The notes under the pieces were generated by a model. The model was given only the letters and a program-made list of their open reading frames with translations. It was not told the DNA's origin and ran no database searches. Source: Simmondsia chinensis (lineage: Eukaryota > Streptophyta > Magnoliopsida > Caryophyllales > Simmondsiaceae). From it: DNA of 64,000 bases. The DNA lies in NCBI GenBank assembly GCA_018398585.1, contig JAGTTD010000018.1:13027501-13091500 (forward strand). Direction: 5' to 3'. Every line of letters starts with the position of its first letter. Within the stretch, counting starts at the first letter, position 1. The position numbers were made by a program, and so were the translations under genes. Shown here piece after piece: positions 44,345 to 54,667 of the stretch.

Positions 44345-45028
44345 AACGAAGGCTTTGAAACTCCTGTCTCGCCCCCGGGTATGAGAAACAAAGGGACGTA
44401 GTGGGGCATAGAAGCTACCTCACGAAACCTACATCCCAAGTGTGGGACCCAATGGTCAGTTTACGGCTACGTGATGATATGAATTGGGGTCATATTAGGG
44501 GGAGGGAGAAGGGGTGAATATTTTTATGTATTTTTGAATTTTTAAGAAATTTTAGATATATTATGAAAATTGTTGCTTTGCAATCAACTTGACACTCGAA
44601 ATGTGACATCACAAGCTTAAATTTGATCCAAAAATTATCTAACCTTACTTGATGAACTTAAAAAAAAAAAAATTTAAACACAAAACTCATGGAACAAAAA
44701 GTAGTTTTAACAAATCTCACAATATTAGAATGTAAAGAATCCTTAAAATATGATCAATTATTAAGAAGAGTTTTAACTTCACCATAATATAACCCCCTCG
44801 TTTCGAAAATATATCTTCAACATCATTGAGATCTTTGCAAGTGATATTTTTGAATTTTAATATATGAATGGTATCTTTTTTCTTTTTTTTTTAATTCAAA
44901 TGCAAATTAACATTTTATATTACTCACAAAAATCGAGCTTATATCAACGAGATCACAAAAAGTTACAACGATAGTAGCACAAAACTAAATCCTTTTCAAA
45001 TTAAATGAATAACATTCAAGATTCCAAA
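44345..45028. other. Gypsy C end and spacer before the GDSL gene
   Basis: A purine-rich stretch (AGGGGGAGGGAGAAGGGG near 44496-44514) followed by TGAAT could be the purine tract and LTR start of gypsy C, but I found no LTR partner. The rest is AT-rich and shows no gene. Confidence 0.35.
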
Positions 45029-45034
45029 TTTATT
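45029..45034 (-). terminator. Candidate poly(A) signal of GDSL gene
   Basis: AATAAA on the minus strand (TTTATT on plus), 62 bases after the stop codon at 45096-45098. Confidence 0.55.
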
Positions 45035-46494
45035 ACACTTTGAAATGAGTAAAGTGTTCAACCATAAAACCAAACATGAACATGCGACAATCGCATTAGA
45101 GCATCGCCAACTGCTTTATATTTATGGGGTACGTGTAGGATCTTGTGCTTGAACCAAATGCTTGCCTTGCAAACATCAAATTGGCAGTCTCTGTCGGATG
45201 GAAGGCATCCCAAAATAGATATTTGGTGCGATCTTGACAAGGGTTCTCGAACGGAAGACAAGTGACTTGGCCATTATTCCTTCCTAACCGCAACACCCTG
45301 TATCCACATATTTGAACCCTGTAAAACAATATCAGAGTATGAATGTTGGAATTAAGATAAAAGAAATGTATTTAACTATTTTAAAGGCTAAGGAAAGTAG
45401 AAAGTGGATATAAAATGAGCTCTAAATGGAATGGAAAGTTTACAATACCGTAGGATTGTGGATTGGCATATACATCCTTGGTGCTTTGAAATGAGTCCAA
45501 AAAGACAAACTTTGATCTAGGCAATTGATTGTAGTTGTTGAAGGTATTGACCATTTGAACAAGGCCGGTATTGAAGAGAGCAATAGCATTGTTCACTGTC
45601 TCATTACAACGGCTTCCCCATATCCATTTTTTCTTGCTAGCTCGTACGGAATGCACCCTATTTGTCCTACTCCTGCTATTATGAACTTTCTCGCTCCTAG
45701 TCAACATAGGGCCTGTACAATTCTTTCAACATTTAATTCCTTTTTATAAATTGATGATTATTTATCATGAAAATTAGGTGTATAAATTGGGTGCTAAGTG
45801 GAGGAATCATAATTTAATATGGTCCATTTTCCCTTATTCATAATTAATTGCATGAAAATGAGCAGTTACTAATTTTTAGGCATTATTAACGTAAAAATCA
45901 TAATAAAAATAAATAATATTGATTTAGAGTTGGCATGAGTACTCCCTTAAAAAAAAGGCAACAAAGGAAGAAGTTTGGTAAATAAGGACCATAATATATG
46001 ACTTTAAATTCATACTAAATGCGTCATTCATTAAAAATTTTAGCCATTATTAACAATGTTGTAATAAAAATAACATTGACACTAAGTTAGTGAGGGCTTA
46101 CATTAGGTTAGCCAGGGCAATCCCTCAAGAGAGAGACATGATAAAGGAACAAATGTCGTAAATATGGTAAATCCAATATAATTTCAAACTCATGCTAAAT
46201 GTGCTATTCGGCACCCATTAAACAATGATTTTTTTTAATAACTATTTTTCTTTGTCGAATATGAGTTTCAAGGAAATGGATAGTCACTCAAATTACGTCA
46301 TTATTTACGAAAGAAAAAATTTCTAATAAAAATGATGCTAACGTTAAGTTAGAGAGAGCTAAACCCAAGAGAGAGAGGCAGCAAAAGAATTAACATTTTT
46401 AATGTGGTTAATCCCACACAATTTTAAACCTAATCTATATGTATCATACTGCAAACAGGAATCAAAATATAATTGTAATGAAGATGATATTGAC

Positions 46495-46743
46495 CTTTAG
46501 TTGGCGAGAGTAATCCCTTAAGAGAGAGGCAGCAAAAGAAGGAATGTCATAGATGGAGGACGTGGAGTAAGAGCGAGGCTGGAAATAGTTGTTGAGGTAG
46601 TCATTGCTTCCAACTCCACAATACAAAATGCACTTGTTTAGGTGATCTCGAAGGGCCTTCGAGTCTCCCCTAAAAAATATCCTCGTTGCTTCAACCACTC
46701 TTGCAAAGTCAGTTATTTGTTGATTCATTGAGAAATGCTCTCC
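46495..46743 (-). pseudogene. GDSL exon 3
   Basis: 83 codons, in phase 0 both sides. Encodes GEHFSMNQQITDFARVVEAT through CGVGSNDYLNNYF to DYSRQLK. Bounded by CAG|GG and AAG|GTCAAT. Holds the GxND block that forms part of the oxyanion hole in this family. Confidence 0.85.
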
Positions 46744-47550
46744 CTGCATTATTATCATAATATAATAATCAATGAGGGTGGTCAAGTGTGGCATGTAGGG
46801 ATCAGTTCACATAGTGCTTAGTGGGTGCTAGGGAGCTTTTTGTTTGATCACATGCTGAATAGAGGAGTGATGATTTTTAAGTCCCCGAGTGCTTATGTAT
46901 ACCTATTCTAGTTATTGATGGGCTAGCTCCTTCTCCCCGTATCTTAAATTTTGATATCTTTTTGTGTTAGTTCTCGAACTTATCCATCCAATTGTGTTCG
47001 AGTGTTACGGCGTTTCATGCCAAATTGTGTATTAAACATAGGCATGTCGAGCTTTAAATCCGTAGTTTGATGGACATGGACCTAGTATCTAATCATTGAT
47101 AGACTAGCTTTCCTCTCTCCCCTTGTATTTTGATTTTTTTTCTATGACTTGCTTTTGGTTATTGCATGTGAGTGTATGGACTTTGTGCATCTTTTCAATT
47201 GTTCATTGTGTGAATGTCGAAAATCAAGCTAACTACAATAAAATCCTCAAATGGGAAGGTGGGTAAGGGAGTAGCTCTAGTACTGGCAAGATGTTTGAAC
47301 CTTATGTCCCATAAAGTTTGAGTTATGGGGTCCGAATTCAGCCATTATATGTAAATAATTAAGTCCTTAGAGTGACTTGCCAGGTCAATTGATCCCAATT
47401 CACCATTACATATAGCAAAATAATATCACCCAAGTTGAGAAGGTGGCTTCTCATGTCCATGATAGCGATGAAGAAATTCCAGTAAATATACTAATTAAAA
47501 GAGCTACTTCTAATATTGTCACTTGGTTTCATGACAAAGAAAGTACATAC

Positions 47551-47678
47551 CAAATTGGTGCCAGTTTCATTACGAATTCTAGCAGCTCCTGATGCAAAAT
47601 TGAAACCATTAATCGCTGCAGGTCTTGCTCCCACTTGAGCAAATGCTGGAATAAATTCTCTTATTTTCATCAGTTGAC
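47551..47678 (-). pseudogene. GDSL exon 2
   Basis: Encodes GQLMKIREFIPAFAQVGARP then NFASGAARIRNETGTNL. Splice acceptor TAG|GT and donor TTG|GTATGT. Joins exon 1 with a split glycine codon. Contains the block II glycine. Confidence 0.85.
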
Positions 47679-48416
47679 CTACAAATACATAGCATCAAAA
47701 GCCTATTAAGGATTAATTCCTTTAAATGTTTGAATATTAAAAGATAAAACTAAAAATAATAGCAAAGTTAGTGCACGTTAGTACTCTGAATAATGCGAAG
47801 AGTGCAGGTCCATCAAACTTGTTCAGAGTATAACATATCAAAGTATTTTCTTTCTTTCTTTTTTTTTTTTTTTTTGAAGTATTTATAAAAAATGGGGATG
47901 GCAATGAATTTGGCAGCAAACAACTATTAACCCTTGATCAAATAATATATATATATTTTAAAATAGTTAATTTCTTATTATTCTTGTCTTATTTTTTATT
48001 TATATTTCAGTTTTACACAAACTAGGAAAGAAAAGTAAAAATAAGAAAAACAAGAACAAAAACATTACTTCTAAAATATAAAATTTTTAATTTTTAAATA
48101 ATAGAAAACTACAGCAAAAGTATAATGGCAAATAATATGCCCTTAATATAGCACTAGTGAACCCACGCCCCTCGATGTTCTTTTGGCCATTTTTATTTTG
48201 AATATGAAAATCTTTTTCTTAATTTACTAATCATTTCCATTTCCTTTTACAAAATACTCGAAACAATACAGATTTAATAATATAATAGATTTTTCTTTTT
48301 ATCAAGAATAATATAATGGATTTTTCTTTTTTGTCAAGAATAATAATAATGGATTTGGTTACCCAAAAATATAATCCGTAAAAATAGAACTAAACTAGCA
48401 CGAGCATGCCACTTAC

Positions 48417-48672
48417 CCAAGATATCAACTAATGTACGACCATTAGTAAAGCGACCAGTTGGACGCCCCTCAGGTAAATCAATCCCATAAGGTTGATAAT
48501 TGGCTCTAGAGAAGGTCGGAAGGGCGTCGTTGTTCCCGTTATCAACCAAAGACTCCCCGAAAATAAAAAAACAAGGCACTTTGACCGCGGTTTGTACCCT
48601 GACCATATTGCCAGTGCACCAAATCAAAATCATCAAACCCATTAACATTTTTTCATTCAAGCTGATTGCCAT
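48417..48672 (-). pseudogene. GDSL exon 1
   Basis: Start ATG at 48672; 85 codons plus one base. Signal peptide, GESLVDNGNN, then YGIDLPEGRPTGRFTNGRTL. Donor GTAAGT at 48411-48416. The D-to-E change of the GDSL motif is by codon GAG. Confidence 0.88.
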
Positions 48673-48786
48673 AATTAGATTGGCTCTAAAATAAACCTTA
48701 AAGCCTTTTACTTAATTGTTTAAAGATATTATGGGAGGCTTTGAGATTGTGAGCTGATTATGAATTCTTGTGCTATGACATGGGTG

Positions 48787-48794
48787 TTTATATA
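48787..48794 (-). promoter_or_regulatory. TATA box of GDSL gene
   Basis: TATATAAA on the minus strand, 115 bases upstream of the start codon. A transcription start about 30 bases downstream would leave an 85-base 5' leader. Confidence 0.65.
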
Positions 48795-49588
48795 GGTTGG
48801 GAGTGGAGTGAGTGTGGGAGTGAGGTCTTAATTCAGGACTATTGTACATTTGTTTGTATATTTAGATTGCTTTTGGTTTAGCTTATTTTAATTTATCTTT
48901 TTACAATTTATATGTTTCAATAAGATTTCTCCAGTTAAGATCTGTATTTGTTTACAGTAAAGTGTTTTGTTATACAGTGAAGAAAGATCTTTATTAAAGA
49001 ATAAAGTATTTAGATAGAAGTTTAAAAAACTTATCTATTAGAATCACAAAAAATGACCTATTTATATAAATCAACTAAAATAGTAGGTAGAAAAAAATTA
49101 TTATAACAGTTAGTCATAAAAGTGGAGAGTGGTGAGTGTAATAACTTATAGGGGCAAAAAGGGAGGGGTAGGTGCAAGTGGTGATAGCAATTAAAATTAG
49201 ATTATGGTAGTGGAGATTTATAATACTCATATATAGTCCTTTTTTTTAATATTATTTTGTAAATAAACTGTGAAAAAAGAACTAATTTTGCATCTTTTTC
49301 TACTTAATTATAAATCTATTTAAATTATAAAAAAGACATAAAAAGATCTTTTATGTCAACTAAATGCAAGCCTTAAAATGAAAATGCACCCAATATACAA
49401 TAAAATATCATTAATTTATAAAAAAAGTAATTATTTAAATTTTTTTTTCTAAATTAATATTTGACAATATTATTTCTCGAAAAATTATAATGCCACTTTA
49501 TGCATCTTGCATGCTGTAAAAGCGCTTTCCGCGGACCACTTGTGGTACCCAAGTCGCCCCGAACAAAAGATACCAAGTGGGCTGATTA
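48795..49588. other. Spacer, AT-rich, upstream of GDSL gene
   Basis: No long frame and no mobile-element terminus recognised. Contains poly-A/T tracts and a short GC-richer patch at 49520-49560. Confidence 0.4.
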
Positions 49589-49684
49589 AGGATGGTAATG
49601 GAACGGGTAAAATTTGCTATTTGTGAGTATCCATCACATTTGGGACAGGGTGGGGTTGAGTGGGTACAACATTATACCTGTACC

Positions 49685-49950
49685 TAGAGGTGGCCAGTGG
49701 GCAGGGTCCACCCTGTTTGGGCCGGGTCCCAGTGCATTCTATGGCAATTTGGAGAATTATTTGAATATTTTAACTTATTTTATAGTCTATTTTGTATTTA
49801 TATTGTTATAATTGTATTTTTTTAATAAGTTCTAATACTTTAATTATATATATCTTAAAAGGGGGGGAGGGAGCCATCCGGGACCGAGCCCGGCCCAGGC
49901 TCGCTGGGCCTGGGCTGGACCCTGCCAAACTTGGCCCGTGGCCACCTCTA
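49685..49950. mobile_element. hAT-like MITE, 266 bp
   Basis: Begins TAGAGGTGGCCAGTGGGC and ends GGCCCGTGGCCACCTCTA, so TAGAGGTGGCCA forms the inverted repeat. Flanks CCTGTACC and CCCATACC agree in 6 of 8 bases, as expected of an old hAT 8-bp duplication. GC-rich ends with AT-rich middle; no coding. Confidence 0.65.
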
Positions 49951-50093
49951 CCCATACCCGGCCTATACCGTACTTTCAAATCAAAAAATACATGCTTAAA
50001 TTCAATAACTTAAATATTTTATCCATGTCATAAAAAATATAAGTGCATCTTTAAAAATAGTATTAAATAATTAATACGAGGGGGTATACACGA

Positions 50094-50580
50094 GGTTGTT
50101 AAAATTGGGATTCTACTTAGAATCTGTAGGGGCTTTTAGAATCAGAATTGTAGAATGGAATCGAGAATCGTAAGATTCTATTAAATGTATATTATAATTA
50201 TTTTTCATATTAATACTAGTTATATAATTCAAAAGATTATTAATAAGACTTTTATTTACATGATTATATATAGAAAATATAATCAAATATGATAAAAATA
50301 TTATCATGTAACATATATGTATCATTTTATGTTATAATCAATGTTCAAAAAAAAAAAGTTTCTGTTATAATCATAAGAGCTTTTAAGATAGATGTTGCTA
50401 ATTGAAAGTATATAATGTTTAATTAACTTTATTTTACTTCAAACTAATACAGTAAGTTCATTTATATTATATTCTTATTTTTTTTACATTTTAACTTTTT
50501 ATTTGTTTACGTTCATAGAATCGAGGTAGGATCGGTAAAATCGTAAAATCGTATTACGATTTCATCCAGTTTCATCTAAT
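50094..50580. repeat. Repeat copy 1 of an AT-rich DNA-transposon-like sequence
   Basis: GGTTGTTAAAATTGGGATTCTA, then GGGGCTTTTAGAATCAGAATTGTAGAAT, recur at 50774-50939 as GGTTGTTAGGGTCAAAATTCTA and GGGGCTTTTAGAGTTAAAATTGTAGAAT. Ends undefined. Confidence 0.5.
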
Positions 50581-50773
50581 ATCAGTGGGTATGGGTATCC
50601 AATTCATACCTGTGGTGGGTAATGGGGCAGGTATAAGCATGGATTTTGGTGGCGAGTATGGGTACGAGGGAGGCACCCCGTGCCCGCCCTGCCCCAATGC
50701 CATCCCTATCCTTGATCCGCCTAACATGTTGCCCGGATCTTCTTTTTGGCGTAGGGCCTTTGTCACTCCAAAG

Positions 50774-50939
50774 GTTGTTAGGGTCAAAATTCTACCTATA
50801 TCATTTGGGGCTTTTAGAGTTAAAATTGTAGAATTGAATCTAGAATTGTAATATTTTGATAAATATATAAAATTAGTTGCAAGCTCATATCATTGTCGCA
50901 TACGACCTCAACTTATAAAGATATATACAAAAAATGTAA
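50774..50939. repeat. Repeat copy 2, left part (split by gypsy E)
   Basis: Related to 50094 onward. Gypsy E inserted after TGTAA at 50935-50939; the remainder continues at 60434. Confidence 0.5.
50935..50939. repeat. Target site duplication TGTAA, left copy (gypsy E)
   Basis: Matches TGTAA at 60434-60438. Confidence 0.9.
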
Positions 50940-51295
50940 TGATGCAACGCGTAAGTGAAAAATTGGGGAACGGGAAGGAGTCAACAGCCTTCCCTTTAAT
51001 TTTATTAATCACTAATAAAAGAAAACATGGCACATAAACGCTCAATTCTCACAACCCAAGAAAGAGGCTCAAAATCGAAAGTAAAGTCTTAAAATTAAAT
51101 AATTAAAACCTTAGATTTTCTCTAGTATATATAAAGGAGTAATTTAAATAAGAATCAAACTTTAAAAGATAATTCAAAATTTAAACAAATCTAAAACCCT
51201 AATCAAACTCATATTCAATCCTTCAGCCACGTCCCGCATCCGCCAACTCTGTACCCGCCTAACGACCCGCCAAGCCTAAATCACGGGCTGCATCA
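50940..51295 (-). repeat. Gypsy E 3' LTR (left)
   Basis: Minus strand begins TGATGCAGCCCGTGATTTAGG, ends CACTTACGCGTTGCATCA. TATA-like tatataaagg at 51127-51138. Confidence 0.9.
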
Positions 51296-52410
51296 TTCTC
51301 CTCGGGTTGGAGAGAATTCGCCCTCAAATTTGCTGAGCATCAGCAATATCGTTGTCTCCAAAGTAGGGAACAATGTGCTTAACGTTGAAGACCTCAGAAG
51401 TCTTCATGGCGGGCGAAAGCTGCAAACAATAGGCGTTGTCATTGAACTTCTCAAGGACTGTCAATGGTCCTATCTTGCGTGCCATCAGCTTGTTATATTC
51501 TCATGCTGGGAAGCGTTCCTGTGTCAAGATTGCCCAAACTTTGTCGCCAATCTAGAATTGAACTGCTCGGCGTTTTCTATCACTTGCCATCTTGTACTTG
51601 GCGATGGCCTCCAGTAACTGAGCCCTAGTTTGCGCTTGGATGTCCTTGAGGGAAGAGATGAAGTCCTCCGCCTTCCTATGAGGACGTGCCAAATCTGGAA
51701 TAGGCGCTAACTCAATCAGAGAACAAGGGACAAAGCCATAAAACTACCTTGAACGGTGCGAACCCTGTACTTCTATTCAAGGAGCTGTTATAGGAGAACT
51801 CGACCTAATGCAGCTTCATCTCTCATCCCTTGGCTTATCAGCAATGAGGCATCGGAGAAGGTTGCCCAATGATCGATTAGTGACCCCGGTTTGTCCATAT
51901 GTTTGAGGGTGATGGACGGTGCTAAAGGTGAGAGACATATTCGCCATCCTCCATAACATCCTCCATAAGTGATTCACAAACCTAGCTCGTAATCCATACA
52001 ACTTGTAAACTTCTTAGAAATAGAGACTCGCCGCATATATGGCATCAGCAGCCTTCTTGCACCAGATGAAATGCACCATCTTGGACAAATGGTATACGAC
52101 AACGAAGATGGAATCAATATCGCCGGTGGTCCTTGGTAAGCCTAGCACAAATCCATACTGATATCCGTCCACGATTGACTTAGAACCAGTAATGGCCTAT
52201 AAAGACAAAAACCTGACAAACACGGCATCGCTTGACATACCTCTCAACCTCCTTGCGTATGGTAAGCCAGAAGTTGTTGGCGGTAATGAGTTTGAGCGTC
52301 TGATGTCTGCCCACATGCCCTGCATTGTGCTTCTCCTCATTGGTCTTAAGCTGCCAACTTGAGTTCGGAATGCAAAGCTAGTTCCCTTTGAACAAGAAAC
52401 CGTCCTGAAT
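51296..52410 (-). pseudogene. Gypsy E integrase
   Basis: The C-terminal part (51340-51800) translates on minus in pieces to RFPAxEYNKLMARKIGPLT and FNDNAYCLQLSPAM then VFNVKHIVPYFGDN, a chromovirus-type integrase end. The frame at 51816-52001 gives NMSLTFSTVHHPQTYGQTGV-like text: the HPQTDGQTE motif with D and E replaced (YGQTG), so the third catalytic residue is lost. The zinc domain and first aspartates lie at 52010-52410 in broken frames. A hairpin-forming AATTCGCCCTCAAATT occurs at 51315-51330 beside the purine tract. Confidence 0.8.
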
Positions 52411-52413
52411 AGA

Positions 52414-53279
52414 CTAGCCGGGAGTAGACCCTAACTGTGCTTCCCGCCATTTCTCTCCAAATGTGGGATCATCTTGGTACTGACTCACCAGTTGATCAAA
52501 CCTGGTAACCTCCATCCTACTTTCCGCCATGACAAGGTTCCATCTGCTTAGTGCATCCACCACCTTATTCATCACACTTGACTTGTGCTTAATGACAAAG
52601 TGGAAGAGCTGTAAGTAGCTAGCCCACTTGGTGTGTCTGTCCGAAAGTTTGTCTTGGCTATTGATGTACTTGAGGACCACGTTGTCAGAATATAAGATGA
52701 ACTCCCAGTTGGCTAAGTATGACTTCCAATGCCTCAATGCTCTCACCAATGCATAGAATTTCATATCTTAAGTTGAGTAATTCAACCTACTCCCATCGAG
52801 CTTCTCACTAAAATACGCAATAGACTTCCCATCTTGGCTGACCACAGCACCAATGCCAGTCTTGGAGGCATCCTTATGTAACTCAAACGTCTTCTGAAAG
52901 TCAGGAAGGGCTAACACTAGTGCTGCGGTCAACTTATCCTTGATTGCATTGAAGGTGGTATCTGCTTCAGGGGTCCAAACAAAGGAACCCTTCTTCAAAC
53001 AATCAGTGATAGATGCAATGATGGAACTCAAATTCGGAACAAAGCACCTATAGAATGACGCCAACCCATGGAAACTTTGAACTTCACCAATCGTTCTCGG
53101 CTGAGGCCGTACATATGGCTACTATCTTCCCCTCATCAGATGATATACCATCCTTGGATACAAGGAACCCAAGGAAGGTCACCCCGCCCCTCATGAACTC
53201 GCACTTCTGAAAGGCAGCAAACAAACTCTGGGTTCTCAAAGTACTAATCACTTCCTCCAAACGCTATATATGCCCATGT
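52414..53279 (-). pseudogene. Gypsy E reverse transcriptase end and RNase H
   Basis: The frame at 52768-53064 has FYRCFVPNLSSI, GSFVWTPEADTTFNAIK and VLALPDFQKTFELHKDASKTGIGAVV with QDGKSIAYFSEKLDGS: the RT connection and RNase H start (D-A-S active position). The frame at 52414-52764 has MKFYALVRALRHWKSYL, ILYSDNVVLKYIN and TKWASYLQLFHFVIKHKSSV then NKVVDALSR, the rest of RNase H (VDALSR intact). Bases 53065-53279 hold the RT thumb start (KCEFMRGGVTFLGFLVSKDG). The palm, with the YVDD motif, is absent: upstream sequence is unrelated. Confidence 0.88.
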
Positions 53280-53992
53280 TCAGTCTGTTGGTTGGAAGGG
53301 AAGTGTTCCTCCTCTCGTGAACACAACGTCCCCTGTTCCCGCCTTCTGACGTGCTCGGATAAGGACACCCAACATTCTTGTTGTCTCCTCGACTAGATCA
53401 TCCGCTAATGGTGCAGAAAGCCCATAGTACACAGTGACCCAACTGAGTGCCCTGCCACCAATATTCCTCTGCAAAGCCTCATCCTTCTTCATCTTCAAGA
53501 GAACTGTGAACGCTTGATGTATGGCTACTTTGCACTTCACAAGACTTAGCTGGTAATGAGGCCAATCTGATAAGGCGTCCTCCTGTACTTGTTGAATTCC
53601 ATGTGGATTGTTTACTGCCGACAACACGGTACTTGATACATCCTCCAGCTCTTCTTCTTGTTCTATTTCACCTTCAAGGTGCTTCCGCCAAGTTCCATCT
53701 TTTGTTGGTGTCAATACAGCTGATCCGCCCTTTTGATTTACTAGGATGTAACTCTAACTAAGTAGTCTCCACACTTGGCACTTAAAATCCTCAATCTCTG
53801 TAAGGCTTACTAGGTATTGAATCCACCTTCTTGGTAAGGCGGCATCGGGAACCCAATCTAGCCAGCACTGTTCCTCCCTTGTTGGCGGTAAGCAATACGC
53901 CAACCCTTCTGGACACACCTCCTTTGATAGATTCCCTACCTTGTCCGGCACCTCCTCCTCATCATAGATGGGCTCATCAAATGTGGGCTTAT
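53280..53992 (-). CDS. Unexplained coding-like segment inside gypsy E, unknown function
   Basis: Two minus frames follow each other: 53754-53951 (CPEGLAYCLPPTREEQCWLD, PRRWIQYLVSLTEIEDFKC) and 53280-53714 (EGEIEQEEELEDVSS, WPHYQLSLVKCKVAIHQAFT, ALSWVTVYYGLSAPLADDL, TGDVVFTRGGTLPFQ). They take the place where the rest of protease, RT fingers and palm should be. I recognise no family. One stop (near 53752) separates them, and the segment joins RT text at 53275. It could be foreign sequence captured in a deletion, or fast-changing linker. Confidence 0.45.
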
Positions 53993-53997
53993 CAAAG
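53993..53997. repeat. Target site duplication CAAAG, left copy (element F)
   Basis: Agrees in four of five bases with CAAAA at 59040-59044. Confidence 0.75.
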
Positions 53998-54548
53998 TGT
54001 TAAGGTTTCAACGATTGCTCTTGAATCTCAACCTTGGTTGGGATAGAGAGAGTATGAGATGAGAAGAGAATATAGAGTTTAAATGAGATAAGAAGGGAAA
54101 AGAGATGAGAAGTAGAGAGAGATATCAAAGACATCAAATTCATTCATCAAAGTTGTTATTGAATACAAGCTAGATCCATCTATTTATACTACTTCCTCCT
54201 AGGATGGCTTAGACTAAAAATATCTAGAGATACATTGCATTTGGACCAAGGAGCTAACCGACTTAACCACCAACTAGCTAATTAGCCTCCAACCTTGACC
54301 GGACATTGACCTCCTAAACAAGACCACACTAAAGCTCACTTATTACATGACTTAACAAGAGACTTATGCAACTACTTACATCAAGACTCAATCTAGATAC
54401 AATATCAACAAACTGATACATCTTTCCTACACCAAATGATCATCATATGGCTGCAAGACAGCCACCAATGCAGGACACACGCGCTAACAGCAGCAGGACA
54501 GCATCACAGCCACCACGAGTTCATGCCTCGGATTCTCGGATCATATCA
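53998..54548 (-). repeat. Element F 3' LTR (left)
   Basis: Plus text TGTTAAGGTTTCAACG...ATCATATCA. TATA box on minus (TATAAATAG, plus 54179-54188). Contains GAGATGAGAAG-type purine repeats. Confidence 0.9.
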
Positions 54549-54567
54549 TTCCCTTCCCCTTGAAAAC

Positions 54568-54585
54568 ATTCTTGTCCTCAAGAAT
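54568..54585 (-). other. Element F PPT-side hairpin
   Basis: ATTCTTG-TCCT-CAAGAAT on plus: 7-bp stem, 4-base loop, between the stop codon (54668) and the purine tract. Same loop as in G and H. Confidence 0.8.
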
Positions 54586-54667
54586 AGAAGAGAGTTGTAG
54601 CACTTATTGCATATGAAAAGATAGCTGAATTGATGAATTCTTGCTGAAATTCTGCAGCTGGAGACAT

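Larger units (their letters stand above)
37093..44520 (+). mobile_element. Gypsy C: plus-strand Tat-like gypsy fragment with antisense gene, cut by copia 3
   Basis: Begins abruptly at the LTR end of gypsy B, already inside the integrase (37130). Then a tandem-repeat zone (37945-38270), a region with a minus-strand gene (38809-44344) and a purine-rich stretch near 44495. Copia 3 interrupts at 40059-43454. The 5' half (LTR, gag, protease, RT, RNase H) is absent, so it is either truncated or joined by rearrangement. Confidence 0.65.
45096..48672 (-). pseudogene. GDSL esterase/lipase, five exons, disabled by a stop and two frameshifts
   Basis: Exons on minus: 48672-48417, 47678-47551, 46743-46495, 45712-45449, 45318-45096, all with GT...AG introns. 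The product (about 373 residues if frames were intact) has a signal peptide (GLMILIWCTGNMVRVQTA), then VPCFFIFGESLVDNGNN (block I, GESL where the family has GDSL; serine nucleophile kept), NFASGAA (block II), GSNDYLNNY (block III, GxND) and FWDAFHPTE (block V, DxxH, aspartate and histidine present). Plant GDSL lipases are secreted hydrolases of about 360 residues. Faults: TGA at 45701-45703 early in exon 4, a missing base near 45611-45623, another near 45284-45292. Splice sites, TATA box and poly(A) signal are intact, so the loss seems recent, or assembly errors contribute. Confidence 0.88.
49589..50712. mobile_element. hAT-like DNA element (probable), host of the MITE below
   Basis: Left end GGATGGTAATGGAACGGGT and right end, reverse-complemented, GGATGGCATTGGGGCAGGG are similar terminal inverted repeats, of the GGATGGCAATGGGGCGGG type common in plant hAT elements. 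I could not find a matching 8-bp duplication. Its middle contains another repeat (50094-50580). Uncertain. Confidence 0.4.

Noticed and set aside
45058..45261. Minus frame overlapping the last GDSL exon
   Set aside because: Alternative frame; the neighbouring frame carries the FWDAFHPTE motif and stop.
47940..47962. AT-rich tract in the GDSL intron as a promoter
   Set aside because: Simple TA/AT intron sequence; no start codon or exon follows.
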